A stretch of DNA of 64,000 nt from Dipetalonema caudispina (Eukaryota; Nematoda; Chromadorea; Rhabditida; Onchocercidae), in contig JABVXV010000002.1 in NCBI GenBank assembly GCA_013365325.1, positions 1,149,294 through 1,213,293 on the forward strand, written 5' to 3'. Position 1 is the first letter of the stretch, and every line of letters starts with the position of its first letter. Below are positions 1-12,620 of the stretch, piece after piece. The notes under the pieces were generated by a model, which did no database searches, had not been told where the DNA came from, and saw nothing but the letters and a program-made list of their open reading frames with translations. A program made the position numbers and the translations under genes.

Positions 1-322
1 TTTTGACAAAAAATGTAAAACAGATACATGCATGAAAAAATTGCTGTGTACTTTAGTTTTGTGTTGCATTTTGGCATTGTACGAAATCCTTCCAAAAATC
101 CACACTACCTGATAATGTGCGTTTTGGATATGTCGAAATTTGTCAAAATGCTTTCGCAATTTAATGTAATTATGGAACGCGAAATGGTTATATTGAACTG
201 TTAATTATCATGGCTCTGGCTTTGACTCTTTTTTACTCAAGAAGCCGAATTCCGAATCGCTTACCTACGAGATTGAGAGAAAGTTAATAATGATATAAAT
301 TTGAATTACATAATTCTAAATA
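1..322. other. Intergenic, upstream of the SAM/PDZ gene
   Basis: AT-rich sequence with no convincing exon. It may hold the 5' UTR, promoter or an earlier exon of the gene whose first recognised ATG is at 323. I see no clear trans-splice acceptor directly before that ATG. Confidence 0.4.
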
Positions 323-3300
323 ATGCAAATTTCTAGTCATCGAACATTGAACATGACAATGCGTTTAAAGAAGAGTGAAAGTTGTGATGATTTTGGACAC
401 AATGGATTACATCCTCAGGTATGCAAAAGCAATAATGATAGTAAATTAATTGAATTTTGTGAAATAATGGAAACCAATGAGGATTCTGATTCCAATTTTG
501 CAATCGCTCATTCATACCCTGTTGCTGTTGATGACGTTACCGACAATGACGCTGATGATGACGATGATAGCGCGGTACATCGCGGTGGTAAGTTACAATA
601 TTAGTTATCAGTAATATATCAGCCTGCTTACTTTACAAAGTATCTAATTGTCTAGAGAAATGAACTGATGATACGTGTGGGTGCCTCTTAATAAGAATAA
701 AAAATTATGGATTGATTAATAAGAAAATTTTCCCAACTGGTTTGACTTTTAATATTACAGTGTGCCAGTCTGAGATAATGACAAATTTTTCTAGAAACTT
801 TAAATTCCTCAAATTTTTTTTTCCTGTTTGGTCAGAGAAAGATGAAGGGATTCGATAAAAGGAAATATTTTGGGCGCCTTTACATGTTAAATATAGACAT
901 TTGATTTGGTGAGGAAATCCATCTTGAAATTGTTTGAAAATTAATTTCTTTGCTATCGGAAGAAGTTAATTTTGTACTAACTTGTTCTAAGATTACTTTT
1001 ACTCATTTAGACAGTACCAATAGCAACAATACTATACTGGCTGTAGTAAAAGTATAAATGACTGTACTGTTGACTTCTAATTCAAGTTCTTCCGGATTTT
1101 ATTCAATTTTTCTTTCATTTATTTTCATCTTTTTGCTTCTCTGTATTGGCAGCGTACTTTTCCGTTCATATCTTTCATCTATGTTTATTTAAAAAGTTCC
1201 GATCAAACGATTTTATCATTGTAATTTTATTTTCATCATATTTTGTTGATGTTGAAATTGATAATGTATACCTTTTGGCATGTATTTCCACCTGTCATTT
1301 TTGGTTTTATTTGAAGATTTCTTCGCTTTTACCATTTGTGAAAACTAAATTAGCCGATTTCAATCAAAATTCCCTTATCACGTTTTTGATAAGAGTAAAT
1401 TAGTACTTTATTAGACTTGTTAATAAGTAATTTAGGAGTATGAAACTCATGCTGATCGAGACTGACCAGTTGATTATTACAAAACTTGAAAATAGATTAA
1501 TGTTTTGGTGGTTATTTCACAAAGACCATTGGCCATTCTTTGAAGAACGGAAATGGACATGCTGTTTATCTATGATTATTTCATTAAATGATGGATTTTA
1601 GACATTCATCTTGAGATTTTCTATAACAAAAGATCAAGGTCAATAAATTCATAATTTGGATAATGCAGTGGCAGTAGTATTTATCAAAACTCCTTGAGAA
1701 TTTGATTACAAAAATTTTTCCGAATGAGAATATGAATAATATTGCAATTAACCATTGCAACTTCTCAAGTTTCTTCCCAGAAACAATCAGTAATGTTTTA
1801 TCTTTGGTCGTATCGGACAGATGAGCAGTTTAAAACTAAAGAGGTTTGTGTTGAGTCAGAAACTAATTAATAACCTTTCTCATCAAGACTTCACTACTGA
1901 ATTTCCTGAAAATTCGCTGTTTTCAAATTATCCTTTAGTTAGACGATCTTTCTATTCATCAAATATACTACTGTACTACATTTGTTACACACACACACAC
2001 ACATATATCGGATCATTCTACTGTGAGGTGTAAGCCATAAATTACCGAAGATTTTTATCAATTTAATCAGTGTACTTTATCACTCAATGAATTGAATTTT
2101 AATCTTTGCCTGAATCTATATCTTCATATATGCCAAGTATTCCCTTAACTTCTTCATTTATTTCATCCACTCATTTCTTCACATGATTAAATTTTAAAAG
2201 TTTCAATACAAAAACCACAAGATAAAGATAATTATTTTATGAAGATAATCATTAAGTCACAGATATTTGTTCTAGAAATTATATTAATTTAGATGAATCT
2301 CACTTTGGTATGATGCGACGTTTTGGTGGTGTCAAATCAGTGGGGACAATTCGAAGGCAATGGCATCGTCCCGTTGCTGAAGTAATTATTATTTTCCTGT
2401 TTATTTATTTCATGCCTCCTCCGATAATAACACTTTTGTTTGTGAATGTTTTTCTTTTGTTTACAATTTTTAAGAATTTGCTTCAAAATATTCTGACGTT
2501 TTTTTTTTTGGGATCTCAATCGATTTCCATAAAAATCCCAAGCTTGTACGACAAATAATTTTGTTGGCTGCTATTTCATGCCAAATAAGGACAGCGTTGA
2601 TATTTTCTTCATTTCGTTATGAATTTCAGGTTTTCCCAAATAATACTCATACTCGTAGTACAAGCAAAGACGGTGGCTTATGGCCAACAGCTTCAAGTGG
2701 ACTTGCAAAGCATATTTCGAATAATTCGTCCTCCACAGACGAACGCTCACCAACACCGCCTCTGTCACTCAGTGAGTAATTCTTTTATAATCTTTTTTTT
2801 TCCTAAATTTTGCCTATATTATTTTCTTTTTCACTTAGTAGAAAATAGTCACAAATTATAATTTCACGAATTTTGTCAATTTTCGGCATTTTGTTAGCTT
2901 AAAAAATTTATTACACATATGCGTTCATTGATTAAAAATTGATAACGTGAAATTACAATTTAAATTGGATAGTAGAAATTACTACATTTAAAGAAATTAA
3001 ACAGAGAAGGGGAGAGGGAAAGAGAAAGAGAAAGAGAGGAAGAAAGTTTCGAGACATTCAAATGCTTTTATTTCTTCCAAACGAACTATCTATAAAAATC
3101 ATATTTTTAATTCATACGGTTGACAAATTTGGATCACATATTGCCCAACAAAACTAATAAATGATTAGATTCAGTTTTATATTGTTAATGATAAGCAAAG
3201 GTTAAGCAGACTTTTGCTTAGATTTTATCAAGTCGAAATAATTGAATTACTAGAAAAATTCTTAATTTTTGATAAAATTTCTTCGCCTTATTACTCATAT

Positions 3301-5721
3301 AAAATAATAAGGTACTTAAATTCCCATCTCATCCCTATTAATTTTCATACTTTTTTAATCACTTTATCATTTCTTATTTGTTAGTTTAATTTTGGAGTTC
3401 CGAGTTTCTCCATAAAATTAAAAGTAAAATCTGATAATCCTGATTCAATCCTCATCTCTAATAATCCTTTTATCTATGAATCTCTTAATGATTAACACTG
3501 TACTAAGGATGCGGTAATTTACAGCACACTTGTTGATTGACGCGGATTCGGCATATCGTATCGGTACGTCAGAGTCAAGTCCATCATCCAGTAACGATCG
3601 ACAACAACAGTACTTTTTATGAACTTGAAATAGTCTAAATGCTACTGATTTAAAGCATACTTGAATGAATTAGTTAGCAGAGTTCAAGTTCTTCTTTTTT
3701 CTATCGTAAATACCAATATCTTGTATTACATTATAAAATTATAAACGGTCGCTTACGTCAGATTATGATATTTCAGGAGAAAATATGTAGTAATATCAGA
3801 ATAAGTTTTTCTAATCCATAAATATTTCAGATCAACATTACGAAAAAGCTGTCCGGATTTAAGAATATCTGGTAGTGGAGGTGTCTTACCGAAAAATATG
3901 GAAACCTGTCGAGCACAGAATCGTAATCGCCGAGCTCATGAGAAAAAGCAAGCGGCATTATGGAAAAAGAAGCCCATAGCTGTATGCTTTTAATTGTTCA
4001 ATTGTGTTTTTTAAAAGCGAAGCAATTCTATAGCCAAAGAGAACATCAACTTTCCATCTTCTGTTTATCGGATAATATAATTCAAAAATCATTGGGACAG
4101 TTTTCGGCATATCAAAAAAGATGCGAAAATGATATCGTAGATGGTGTGAAAAATTATTCACCATAATATTAGACTGAGAAACGGGATGTGGATAAGTGGA
4201 TTAGGACTTTCTAGGTTTATTTTTGGGAATAAAAGGGATAAGTAATGTATGCATTGATATGTGTAATTTTAATATGTTTTACAGAAATGGAGTTTAGACG
4301 ATGTTCTGCTATGGTTGCAACATTGTAAATTGGATGATGTGGCATCACTAATGATTGGTTATGATATCAGTGGAGCAGATGTGGAACGATGGGATAACAG
4401 TACTCTTGGTAGAATTTCTCACTTTATTTTTCTGTTATTTCGTCAATTCCTAGAAACTTATCTCTTTGTCCACTTTAAAGTTTTTTTTGATAATTTTCAT
4501 GCAGTGATTCAGTGGCTTGTATAGATTATTTCATGATTTAAAGACAGTTACCCTTCTATTTTCTGGAAATATTACACGGAATTCGCTGTTGGATGGTTGA
4601 TTATTTTCAAGTTCATTGATAATAATCATATATTACAGAGCAACTTGGTATATCAGCGGAACAGACACGCACTAAAATATTGCATGAGCTACGAGCACTG
4701 AAAATACGACAAGCGAATCCACCATCTGAAGTAAACGAAATCGCTGGTATCAGGTCTAAGGTACCATTCAGTCTCATATAACCACCAAACTAAGCACATT
4801 ACTAAAAGGCTGCTGCACTGTTGTATTAAGTATTAGCAAATTTGCAATGTCCAAGTATGACTGCTCGATTGAGATCAATCTTTTTTACAGAGAGGTAAAC
4901 CTGTGGTACCGCTATTCAAATTGGTGCGATCAACCAGTTACGACAAAGTGGTTGCGCTAGAGACACCATTAACAACTCGGGATATTACTGTTGCTGAGGG
5001 AAGATTTGGTTGTCTGCAAGTCACGAAGGTCAATGGTGCTAACATTCCGCTAAGAGAGCAAGACTGGTACGCTGAATATTTTTTCCTCGTGAACTTATTT
5101 TTCCATTTTAATACATTATCAGTAGCTGGATAAAAACAAAATTTTCAGCTTTCTGGAAATTAATGAAATGCCGGGTCAGGCATTCCGTTCACCACTTATG
5201 TTCACCAAATTAGTTACTGAGGCAGCTGGTGAACCGATTAGGTTGGTTGTTCTCAGACGCCGCTTGTTGCTCACCGGTGGTGATACGGTTGGCGATTACG
5301 ATTACGATAATGACACCTCTGGTCGTGGTACATTTCTTGAAAAAACGCTGCAGGCTATTGATCAGGTTGATCTTCTTCAATGTAAATTTAAATATGAAAA
5401 ATTCAGTTCATTAGCAAAGACGCGGGGAAAATCAATCCGTAAGAGATAGGGTCTCCCAGTCCAATTAATCGAGCATGATTTCAGAGTTCAGAAGTTCCTT
5501 CTTAGAAACTTGAAATTAAAAGTGGATCATTTTTTTTTTTTTTTTGTCTTCTATTAGCAATTGTAAATTGCAGATAAACTAGAATTTTTAGTCAGTTTAA
5601 GCGCTTCATTCCCCTAATTTTTCAGGATTCATCGGCGAGCAGCGGGGTATCATCAAGTGAATTGTCTTCAGAAGTAGTACCGCTTAATGATGACAACAAA
5701 TCCCAAGTTCTGAGGTTATGA
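323..5721 (+). CDS. SAM-domain and PDZ-like scaffold protein (10 exons, 488 aa)
   Basis: Exons 323-587, 2293-2381, 2630-2771, 3525-3609, 3831-3981, 4285-4408, 4639-4760, 4891-5066, 5149-5365 and 5626-5721 join in frame to 1,467 bases ending in TGA. The N-terminal half is acidic and then Ser/Thr-rich, hence probably disordered, with a basic stretch (RAQNRNRRAHEKKQ) in exon 5. Exons 6-7 encode a SAM domain of about 65 residues, beginning WSLDDVLLWLQHCKLDD and ending with a helix around LGISAEQTRTKILHELRAL. Exons 8-9 encode a PDZ-like fold, with GCLQVTKVNGANI and IRLVVLRRR as likely strands. SAM and PDZ domains mediate protein-protein contacts, so an adaptor or scaffold role is inferred. It lacks the CRIC and PH segments expected of CNK, and I do not recognise a named family. 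The start is uncertain because an upstream exon may exist. Confidence 0.75.
1987..2002. repeat. (AC)n microsatellite
   Basis: About eight AC units followed by a short AT run, inside intron 1 of the SAM/PDZ gene. A simple-sequence repeat with no evident function. Confidence 0.85.
3005..3047. repeat. Purine (GA-rich) tract
   Basis: A run of about 43 bases that is nearly pure G and A on the + strand (units such as GGGAAAGAGAAAGAGA), inside intron 3 of the SAM/PDZ gene. A low-complexity tract, possibly polymorphic. Confidence 0.8.
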
Positions 5722-8700
5722 TTCATCAGTTAGAGAAATCGTGTGCACGATATATGTGCATAATTCAATCATTTTTATTTAAATATAAACTTTTGGATTT
5801 TAAAGAATTTCAGAATTCCAATCCTTCAAATTTCTTGAGGTATATTCTAATTTTGTTGAATTTCATTCGAATAAAAGCATGAACGTCCAAATTCGTAAAA
5901 TGTATTTTATTTTAAATGTAGGTGTTCCAGTCCAAGTACAATATCTGTATTGTAATTACTATTAAAAAGTAGCATTTGATTTGCACGAATGTTGTTGAAC
6001 GAAAAAAGTTTGGGAGTTTTTGGATGAGTTTATTTTTCTTTTCTCTTAATTAAAAAATTTGATTTATTTATAGATGCATTAAGGTTAGATGTAACTTTCC
6101 AATTGTTTTATTGCTATGTGTATGTAATGATGTTATCAAGTTATTTTTTTTTTTGCTAAATATTTTTCACCAACTTTTATTTGTTACAATTCATTTTAGT
6201 TTAACATTCTACATATCATTGCGGTTGTTTTAGTTGTCCTAAACAGGAATGAACTCAGATTTATGCAAAATTAAGACTTTAAATATGTTGTATTTTATCT
6301 TGAGGAATTTTCATCAAAGTTAATGGCAAAGATGAACTAATTTAAGTAAAAGATTTGGCTTCTTTTAAAAATTAATATTTATAAATTAGGGAAAAGATTA
6401 TTCTACTAAATAAAACAAAGTTCAATGTATTGGGATTATAAGGTGCCTTTAGGCTTTAAATTCGGCAGGACAAGCTATAAATAAAATTATTTATTTGAAA
6501 TGCTGTCCACACTCAACAAATTGCCAAGTTTCAGTTTTCCAGATTTCTTAAATGTTATCAAAAAAGACATCAGAGCATTTCTTCAATTACATATTTACTT
6601 AACATTGCTCAGAATGTAATCAAAGAGTGGGACAAACGGGATAATCAATTCGTGTGTTAAAATAAGTTTTCGTTATTCGAAATTCGAAAAAATGTTCTAA
6701 ATTTGAGGTTAGATTTTCCGGAACGCTCTCTAGCAGATGCAGTCTTGGGTATCGGAATCGTTTCTTTTTACCATCATAGACTGTAAATTCAACATCGTTA
6801 CTGCACAGGAAGTTTCAAAGTAGTTTGATGTAATCATCCGGCAAATTTTTCTACAAATACTGCTTCGGCTGAGATTTGCTACATCCTTTTCTTATTTGAG
6901 ACGATTAATTTTCAAAATTTCGGATTGAAACCTTGATAACATCTCGAAATCATTTTTAAGAACAATTTTCAATCTTCGACAAATACTTTTACCTTAGTTT
7001 TAGTTAATGAACTCCTTTGCTTCGGTATAAATTATACAATTCGATAGGATTATCTCGAACAATTTTCTTACGCTAACCTGGTTTCATTGTAAGGTTGTAC
7101 ATCGTCCCCAAATTTACCTGAAAAGGCAAACCAGTCTCTGAAAGGTTGTCTATACACTAATATGCATGGATTCAATTACACACTTATGATAAATAATCTT
7201 TTTTGCTGAAAAAAAATGCCAAACTACAGGGCTTACATATTTGCATGGCATGAGTCAGGCAGGCAAATTATTTTGCAAGTTTTCATGATTTCTAATAATT
7301 AAAAAACATTCCTACCAATTGTACTTATTATCCGTGATGAATTGATAAGGACACTATTGCAAGTTACTGAAATTAAAGTTTTGGAGGCAGTTCATTGAAT
7401 ATCAGTTTCGATTTCACTTCAAGAGCGAAAGACCAGAGTATCACAAACTTTTGCAGGAAAGGAATCCATAAAAATTCAAGAGCTTCGAGAAAAAATGAAT
7501 TCCAATGAAGAAGATGACAAACCTATACAATTCAGATTATATCTTCCAAAATTTAACTTAAACGCTCAATGGATTCAAAGTAATCAACCAAATTTTTGTT
7601 GCCGCATCTTTTTTTGGCATTGTATTCTTTTTTTTTTTTTTTTTTTTGTTGTAAAATCAACCGAAGCGATATACGATAGTCGCTGTATCGCATTGCTTTA
7701 ACAATTGCAATGAATTCGATTATTTCAATCCAATTATTAATTGAGCAATTAAAACATAAATAAAAGATTATATGCATACTTAAAATTCAAAGAATTAAGA
7801 AATCTGGGAACTGAAGACCAAATCTTAAATTGGCTTTATCTCATTGGGCTGACGTTAGGTTCGTTCAACAAACAAAAATGCGATCCGCTCATCGGGCCAT
7901 GGCCGGTTATTGAAACACAATGCAGCTAGGCATGACAAGAAGGATTTGATGCAGGGCAGAACGAAAAACTTTTCTGACAAATTCCTCAAGTCGAAATCGA
8001 TTGCTCTTCTAATTCTACTCACATGTAGAAGAAATTCTACAATTCTTACTACTGCTAAAGTTTTTTTCTTAACAAAACTCTTTCTGTTTGAAATTCTAAA
8101 ATTTCATTTTAATTGCTATTAAAAGAATTGAGATCTAATGGAATAGAAACAAAATAAAAAAAAATTCTTTACGAAAGAATTATTCGTAATGATTACGAAA
8201 AGAATCAATAAAGATAGTTAAAGAATATGGAAATAAAAGGAAGCAAAAAGAAAAGTGAAGTGGCAACACAGATATTCAAGGATATCGAAAAACATAAGTT
8301 TTCAAGAATTATCAATGAGCAGTATAGCTTGGCAGAAGCCAAAAAATGCTCGCAAAGATAATCGTCTATTCGATACGAATCATCCCCAAACTGCCATATT
8401 TATCCGAATCAAAAATGATTGGCTATTTTCGTTTCCTAATCGCCGATGATCTCAACAATCTAGTATTGTTTAGTTGCATATTTTAGCCTATTCTCCAACA
8501 ATTATGGCTAGTTTATGGTTTCTAAGCCATTTCGTATAATCCATTCGCCATTTACATAACCATTCAGTTGAACTCTTTGTTCCCACTGGGCTAAAATAGG
8601 CATTCATGTCTTGTTTAAATCTCACCCACTACAACCATTTCTGATTCCACACCATTAGGAGGAGGTTTCAGATAGATTTATTCAATAATATATTTCGCTG

Positions 8701-9575
8701 TTTGTTTACTTCTTTATTTTATTACTTAATTGCCCAATTGTTCGCCACTACTAGTTTTATAAGGAAATGATGGCTGTGAAATGCCACAAAATTCTTTAAG
8801 GATAGGTAGATGATTTTTGGCCAGGTATGATGGATATGATTAATCATTGCATTGGTACCTGTACATTTCTATTCTATTCCTCATTTATTGAATGGAACTT
8901 TACAAGGGGAAATCTAGCCAGCTGTTTTCAATCCAGTAATATTGTGATTAATCTTTTCACTTACTAAAAATCCTTGAAATTTGTCCTTAAATATTTGGGA
9001 ATAGTGAATGAAGTGGACAGGACTACTTAATTTTTCATTTATTTTCTGCAATAAATGAAGCAAATACGACTGACACATTTGTTCATTTGTTCAATACAAT
9101 GTATCCATCCCTTGGAATGATGCAGTTGTAGGAGTCATTCATTTGAAGTAATCCAGACAATTCATCGGGATATCTCGGGATTTAAATAACTGAAATTACC
9201 ACCGAGTTCGAGAAAAGGTAACGAGATAATATGATTTGAATTGAGTAAGCACTTCTGGTACTGGCTGGTTTTGGAATGTATATTCTATGAAAGTAACCTC
9301 AGACTGGCTTCCAGGATGTCTCTATCCGCCAACTCTCAATTACAGATTGAGCAAACTGTAAATTTTAATCTCATTTACACCGAAAATTCCACATCAACTT
9401 TTAAATTTTCTTAATCATATTTTAGAAGTGAATTAATTAGCTTATTAATTCTCAACACAAATTTTAAATCTATTTTAAGTTTTAATAGTTCTAGTAATTT
9501 TTGCAGGAAAATTGACTAATTCAACTCTGAAATGAAATAAGGTTTTCGTGATGATTGTATTGATGATATTTCTAG
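5722..9575. other. 3.85 kb intergenic stretch, no gene recognised
   Basis: It contains the 3' UTR of the SAM/PDZ gene and, near its right end, probably the promoter and missing first coding exon of the amino-acid transporter. Several short ORFs occur (for example 7495-7701, and a 44-codon one at 8227-8361), but none has recognisable similarity or convincing splice sites. Poly-T runs are common, for example near 7629-7647. Confidence 0.5.
5870..5875 (+). promoter_or_regulatory. Candidate poly(A) signal AATAAA for the SAM/PDZ gene
   Basis: An exact AATAAA lies about 150 bases downstream of the TGA at 5721. The position is plausible for a nematode 3' UTR, but AATAAA is frequent by chance in sequence this AT-rich. 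Confidence 0.4.
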
Positions 9576-12498
9576 ACGGTGTCGAATGTAAGAGCAACCG
9601 GAAACGATGTGATTGCTTCACCGAACAGTGGTTTAGGTGTTGATTACGAAGAAACATATCTCTTTGCGGAACGAACAAGGAATATCAATAGCCTGAGTCC
9701 TGAACAAGCATTTGCTCATATGGTTAAGGCTATGTTGGGCACTGGACTACTCTCGTTACCGCTAGCTTTTAAGCATGCTGGACTATGGGTTTGGTTTTTC
9801 TTATTACCGTTCTTTTTCCATCCTTCCCCTTGCTTTGCAACTGTTTCATTTGTTGATAGAGAGAGAAAAAGAGGGGAAAGGATAAATACAATCATTTTAT
9901 TACGATTTTTCACGATAACGTGTTTTCCTGCCTAAAAGTATAGTTATATGTCTGTGGTTTCTTTTATTCTTTTTCGGCTATGTTTAATTGTATTATTTAA
10001 GTTGGGTTTGGTGTTGATGGTTATATTATGTGGCATATGCCTGTACTGCATGAGACTGGTAGTTTATGCTGCACATTACATCTGTCAAAGGTTGGTTTCA
10101 CTTCATTTACATTCAAGTTATCACAAGAAGTTTTGAAAAATCTACTTTAATTTGTTGAGGAATTATTACCTCGGATTTTTGCTAAAGATGGAAATGGGAA
10201 AACATAGATTTTATATCAAATTTCATTTTACAGAAACGGCAGAGATGTTATTGATTATGCCAACGTTATGCGGAGTGCCGTAGAAAGCGGGCCTACCTGG
10301 ATAAGTATCCATGGATATTTCTTTAAGTATGTTGTAAATTTCATTGTTATAAATCATCGTTCAAGTGATGATTTCTATTGACAAAATATATAATTTTAGT
10401 TCCGTTATTTTAAATAATACATTTCGAATTCAGATTTTTACTTTCAAAACTCATAATCCTTTACAGACAATTGTTAAACATTAACATGTTTTGTGGGCAA
10501 CTTGGATTCTGCTGTGTATATTTTGTGTTTATGGCTGATAACATCCAAAGCGTATGCCTTCTTCCTTCATAAAATTATTCTAAAAACTCCTTTAGCACAT
10601 TTTCACATTCTTCTCTTTCCTTTTTGTGAAATGTCTTTTCAAGTTTTTCGATATGAACACGATGATCCATCTACCCAGATCAGTGTGGATGGTACTGCTT
10701 CTTATTCCCATACTGTCGATCTGCTCGATTCGTCATTTAAATAAGCTAGCTCCATTCGCCCTTGCTGCTAACTGTTTATATTTCTGTAAGTTTTTTCACC
10801 CAATATTTTAGTTCATTATCAAAACTCATTCTTTGCTTTGAAATGTTTTTGTTATACTGTTAAATTTGATATAGTTTTTGATATACTGTTAAATTCGAAA
10901 TCCATTATTTAAAAATGTAAAAGTGTTTTTACAGCTGCCGTATTTATCTTGTTGTACTTCTTCTTCACTCATTTGAAACCATCGTCGGATTTCCCAGCTA
11001 TTGGACAGATTGAAAATATTCCTCTTTATTTCGGAACAGTTTTGTTCGCTTTTGAGGGAGTTGCTGTGGTATGATGCAAAACTTTAGTATATGATGTTTA
11101 CATTCTTTTAGTGTTCAGTGAACTGTAGAAATGAATTTCACAAATACAGAGTAGTAGGATAAAGTAATACAGTAAACTTTCTATCAGCCAATCAGTTTTT
11201 CCTTTCGGATTTGTAGTTATTATATCATTTCCAGGAACAGTCATAGATTTCCTTCACTAAAACAGATCTTAAAATGTTTTGCCATGTGATTTTTGAATTC
11301 TTATGATATGGAAAGAGAAAATATATGAGGAAGTATGAGAAGATAGGTGTTTTGACAAGTTGAGATGTGAATATTCCGCTATTAATAGGTTTTACCGGTG
11401 GAAAATCGTATGAGTCAACCACAACTTTTCATTAAGTGGAACGGAGTTTTGAATTGTTCATGTTTGGTTGTGATGACTATATTCGCAATGATGGGGTTTT
11501 ACGGTTATCTTGCTGTTGGTAATGAAGTTAGCGATACCATCACTTTGAATGTTCCACATGACCCGTTAGTTTTTTAACTTTCTTAAATCTTTGAGATTAT
11601 AAATGTAAGCAGATTAAATTTCTTGTGAGTCTCCGATGATATTCACTGCACTGTTTACTTAAGAAGTTTTTTGAAAATCTTATTTTCGTTTTCAGAATAT
11701 ATCAAAGCATTAAGCTCATTTTTTCGATATGTGTAATGGTGTCGTACCCCTTACAATTTTTCATTCCAATGGAACGAATCGAAAAATGGATGACTAGAAA
11801 AATCCCAGTTGAAAATCAGTCAGCATACATTTACTTCGCTCGATATGGAATTGTTCTGTTAACATGTCAGCTTATTCTTGATTCTTTTCATATATACATA
11901 GCTTTGAGTCTTTATACTTCATCAAATAAATTTCTTGCGAAAATCTTTGAATTATGAATTGACTGATTTCTATTTCGAAATAAAAGTATTATGTTTCCAC
12001 GTAGGTTTTAGCATGGAGTGATAATTTGTTTCTCTTTTTAGGTGCAGTTGCAGAACTCATTCCACATCTTGCCTTGTTTATCTCATTTATTGGAGCATTC
12101 TCAGGATCTTCGATGGCCCTGCTCTTCCCACCTTTTATCGATCTCTTAGTAATTTTTTAAAATTAACTTTTTAAAATTAAGTTCAAAACTTGTTAGAAAA
12201 CTAGACTCCAAGAAGTTGTTCATGCCTTGTCTCGAAAAACAGTCATGGGTGGTAAGTTTCTGTATTAGCCGATAGTTTACAATAATTTGGGGAAGTCATA
12301 TTTGTATTATGTTTAGTAAATTTAAAATTTTGACTAGAATAAATTTCAGCGTTTCAGGTCTCACATTCCCGAGGTAAATTAGTGCTTAAGGTTTGGATAA
12401 TCGATTTAACCTTATTATTTTTTGCACTAATTGGTTTAGTGACAGGAACGTACACTGCATTGGTTGAAATATTCAAAAAGATTGGACAGCCAATGTAA
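9576..12498 (+). CDS. SLC36-type proton-coupled amino-acid transporter (5' end missing)
   Basis: Eleven exons (9576-9788, 10002-10090, 10234-10326, 10467-10551, 10644-10785, 10935-11068, 11389-11564, 11696-11865, 12042-12148, 12197-12251, 12350-12498) join in frame to 470 codons plus TAA. The opening SPEQAFAHMVKAMLGTGLL and following SLPLAFKHAG are the signature of TM1 in the PAT/SLC36 branch of the AAAP superfamily. Further hydrophobic segments follow, and the end, GLVTGTYTALVEI, matches the last helix of PAT transporters. By family, it should move small amino acids across plasma or lysosomal membranes. The first recognised exon starts at phase 0 with no ATG before TM1, so at least one short upstream exon is missing. 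The splice after 11865 uses a weak donor (GTCAGC). Two adjacent 13-base repeats lie just inside the intron after 12148. Confidence 0.85.
12154..12180. repeat. Adjacent 13-base direct repeat in a transporter intron
   Basis: The 13-mer TTTTTAAAATTAA occurs at 12154-12166 and again at 12168-12180, separated by one base, inside the intron before exon 10 of the transporter. It may be chance in AT-rich intron sequence. Confidence 0.7.
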
Positions 12499-12614
12499 AG
12501 TTGCTAAACAACTAAATCTATCGCCAGTATGTGAAAACAGGAATCAAAATGACATTCGCTGTAAGAAATTTTTAATTTCTTGAGGATTTCTGTTCTCTTT
12601 ACCGTTATAATGTA

Positions 12615-12620
12615 AATAAA
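12615..12620 (+). promoter_or_regulatory. Candidate poly(A) signal AATAAA for the transporter
   Basis: An exact AATAAA lies about 117 bases beyond the stop codon at 12498. The placement is plausible but chance occurrence is easy in this base composition. Confidence 0.4.

Noticed and set aside
8227..8361. 44-codon Lys/Glu-rich + ORF that might be a first exon of the transporter
   Set aside because: None of its possible donors gives the phase 0 needed to join 9576, and it has no similarity to SLC36 N-termini.
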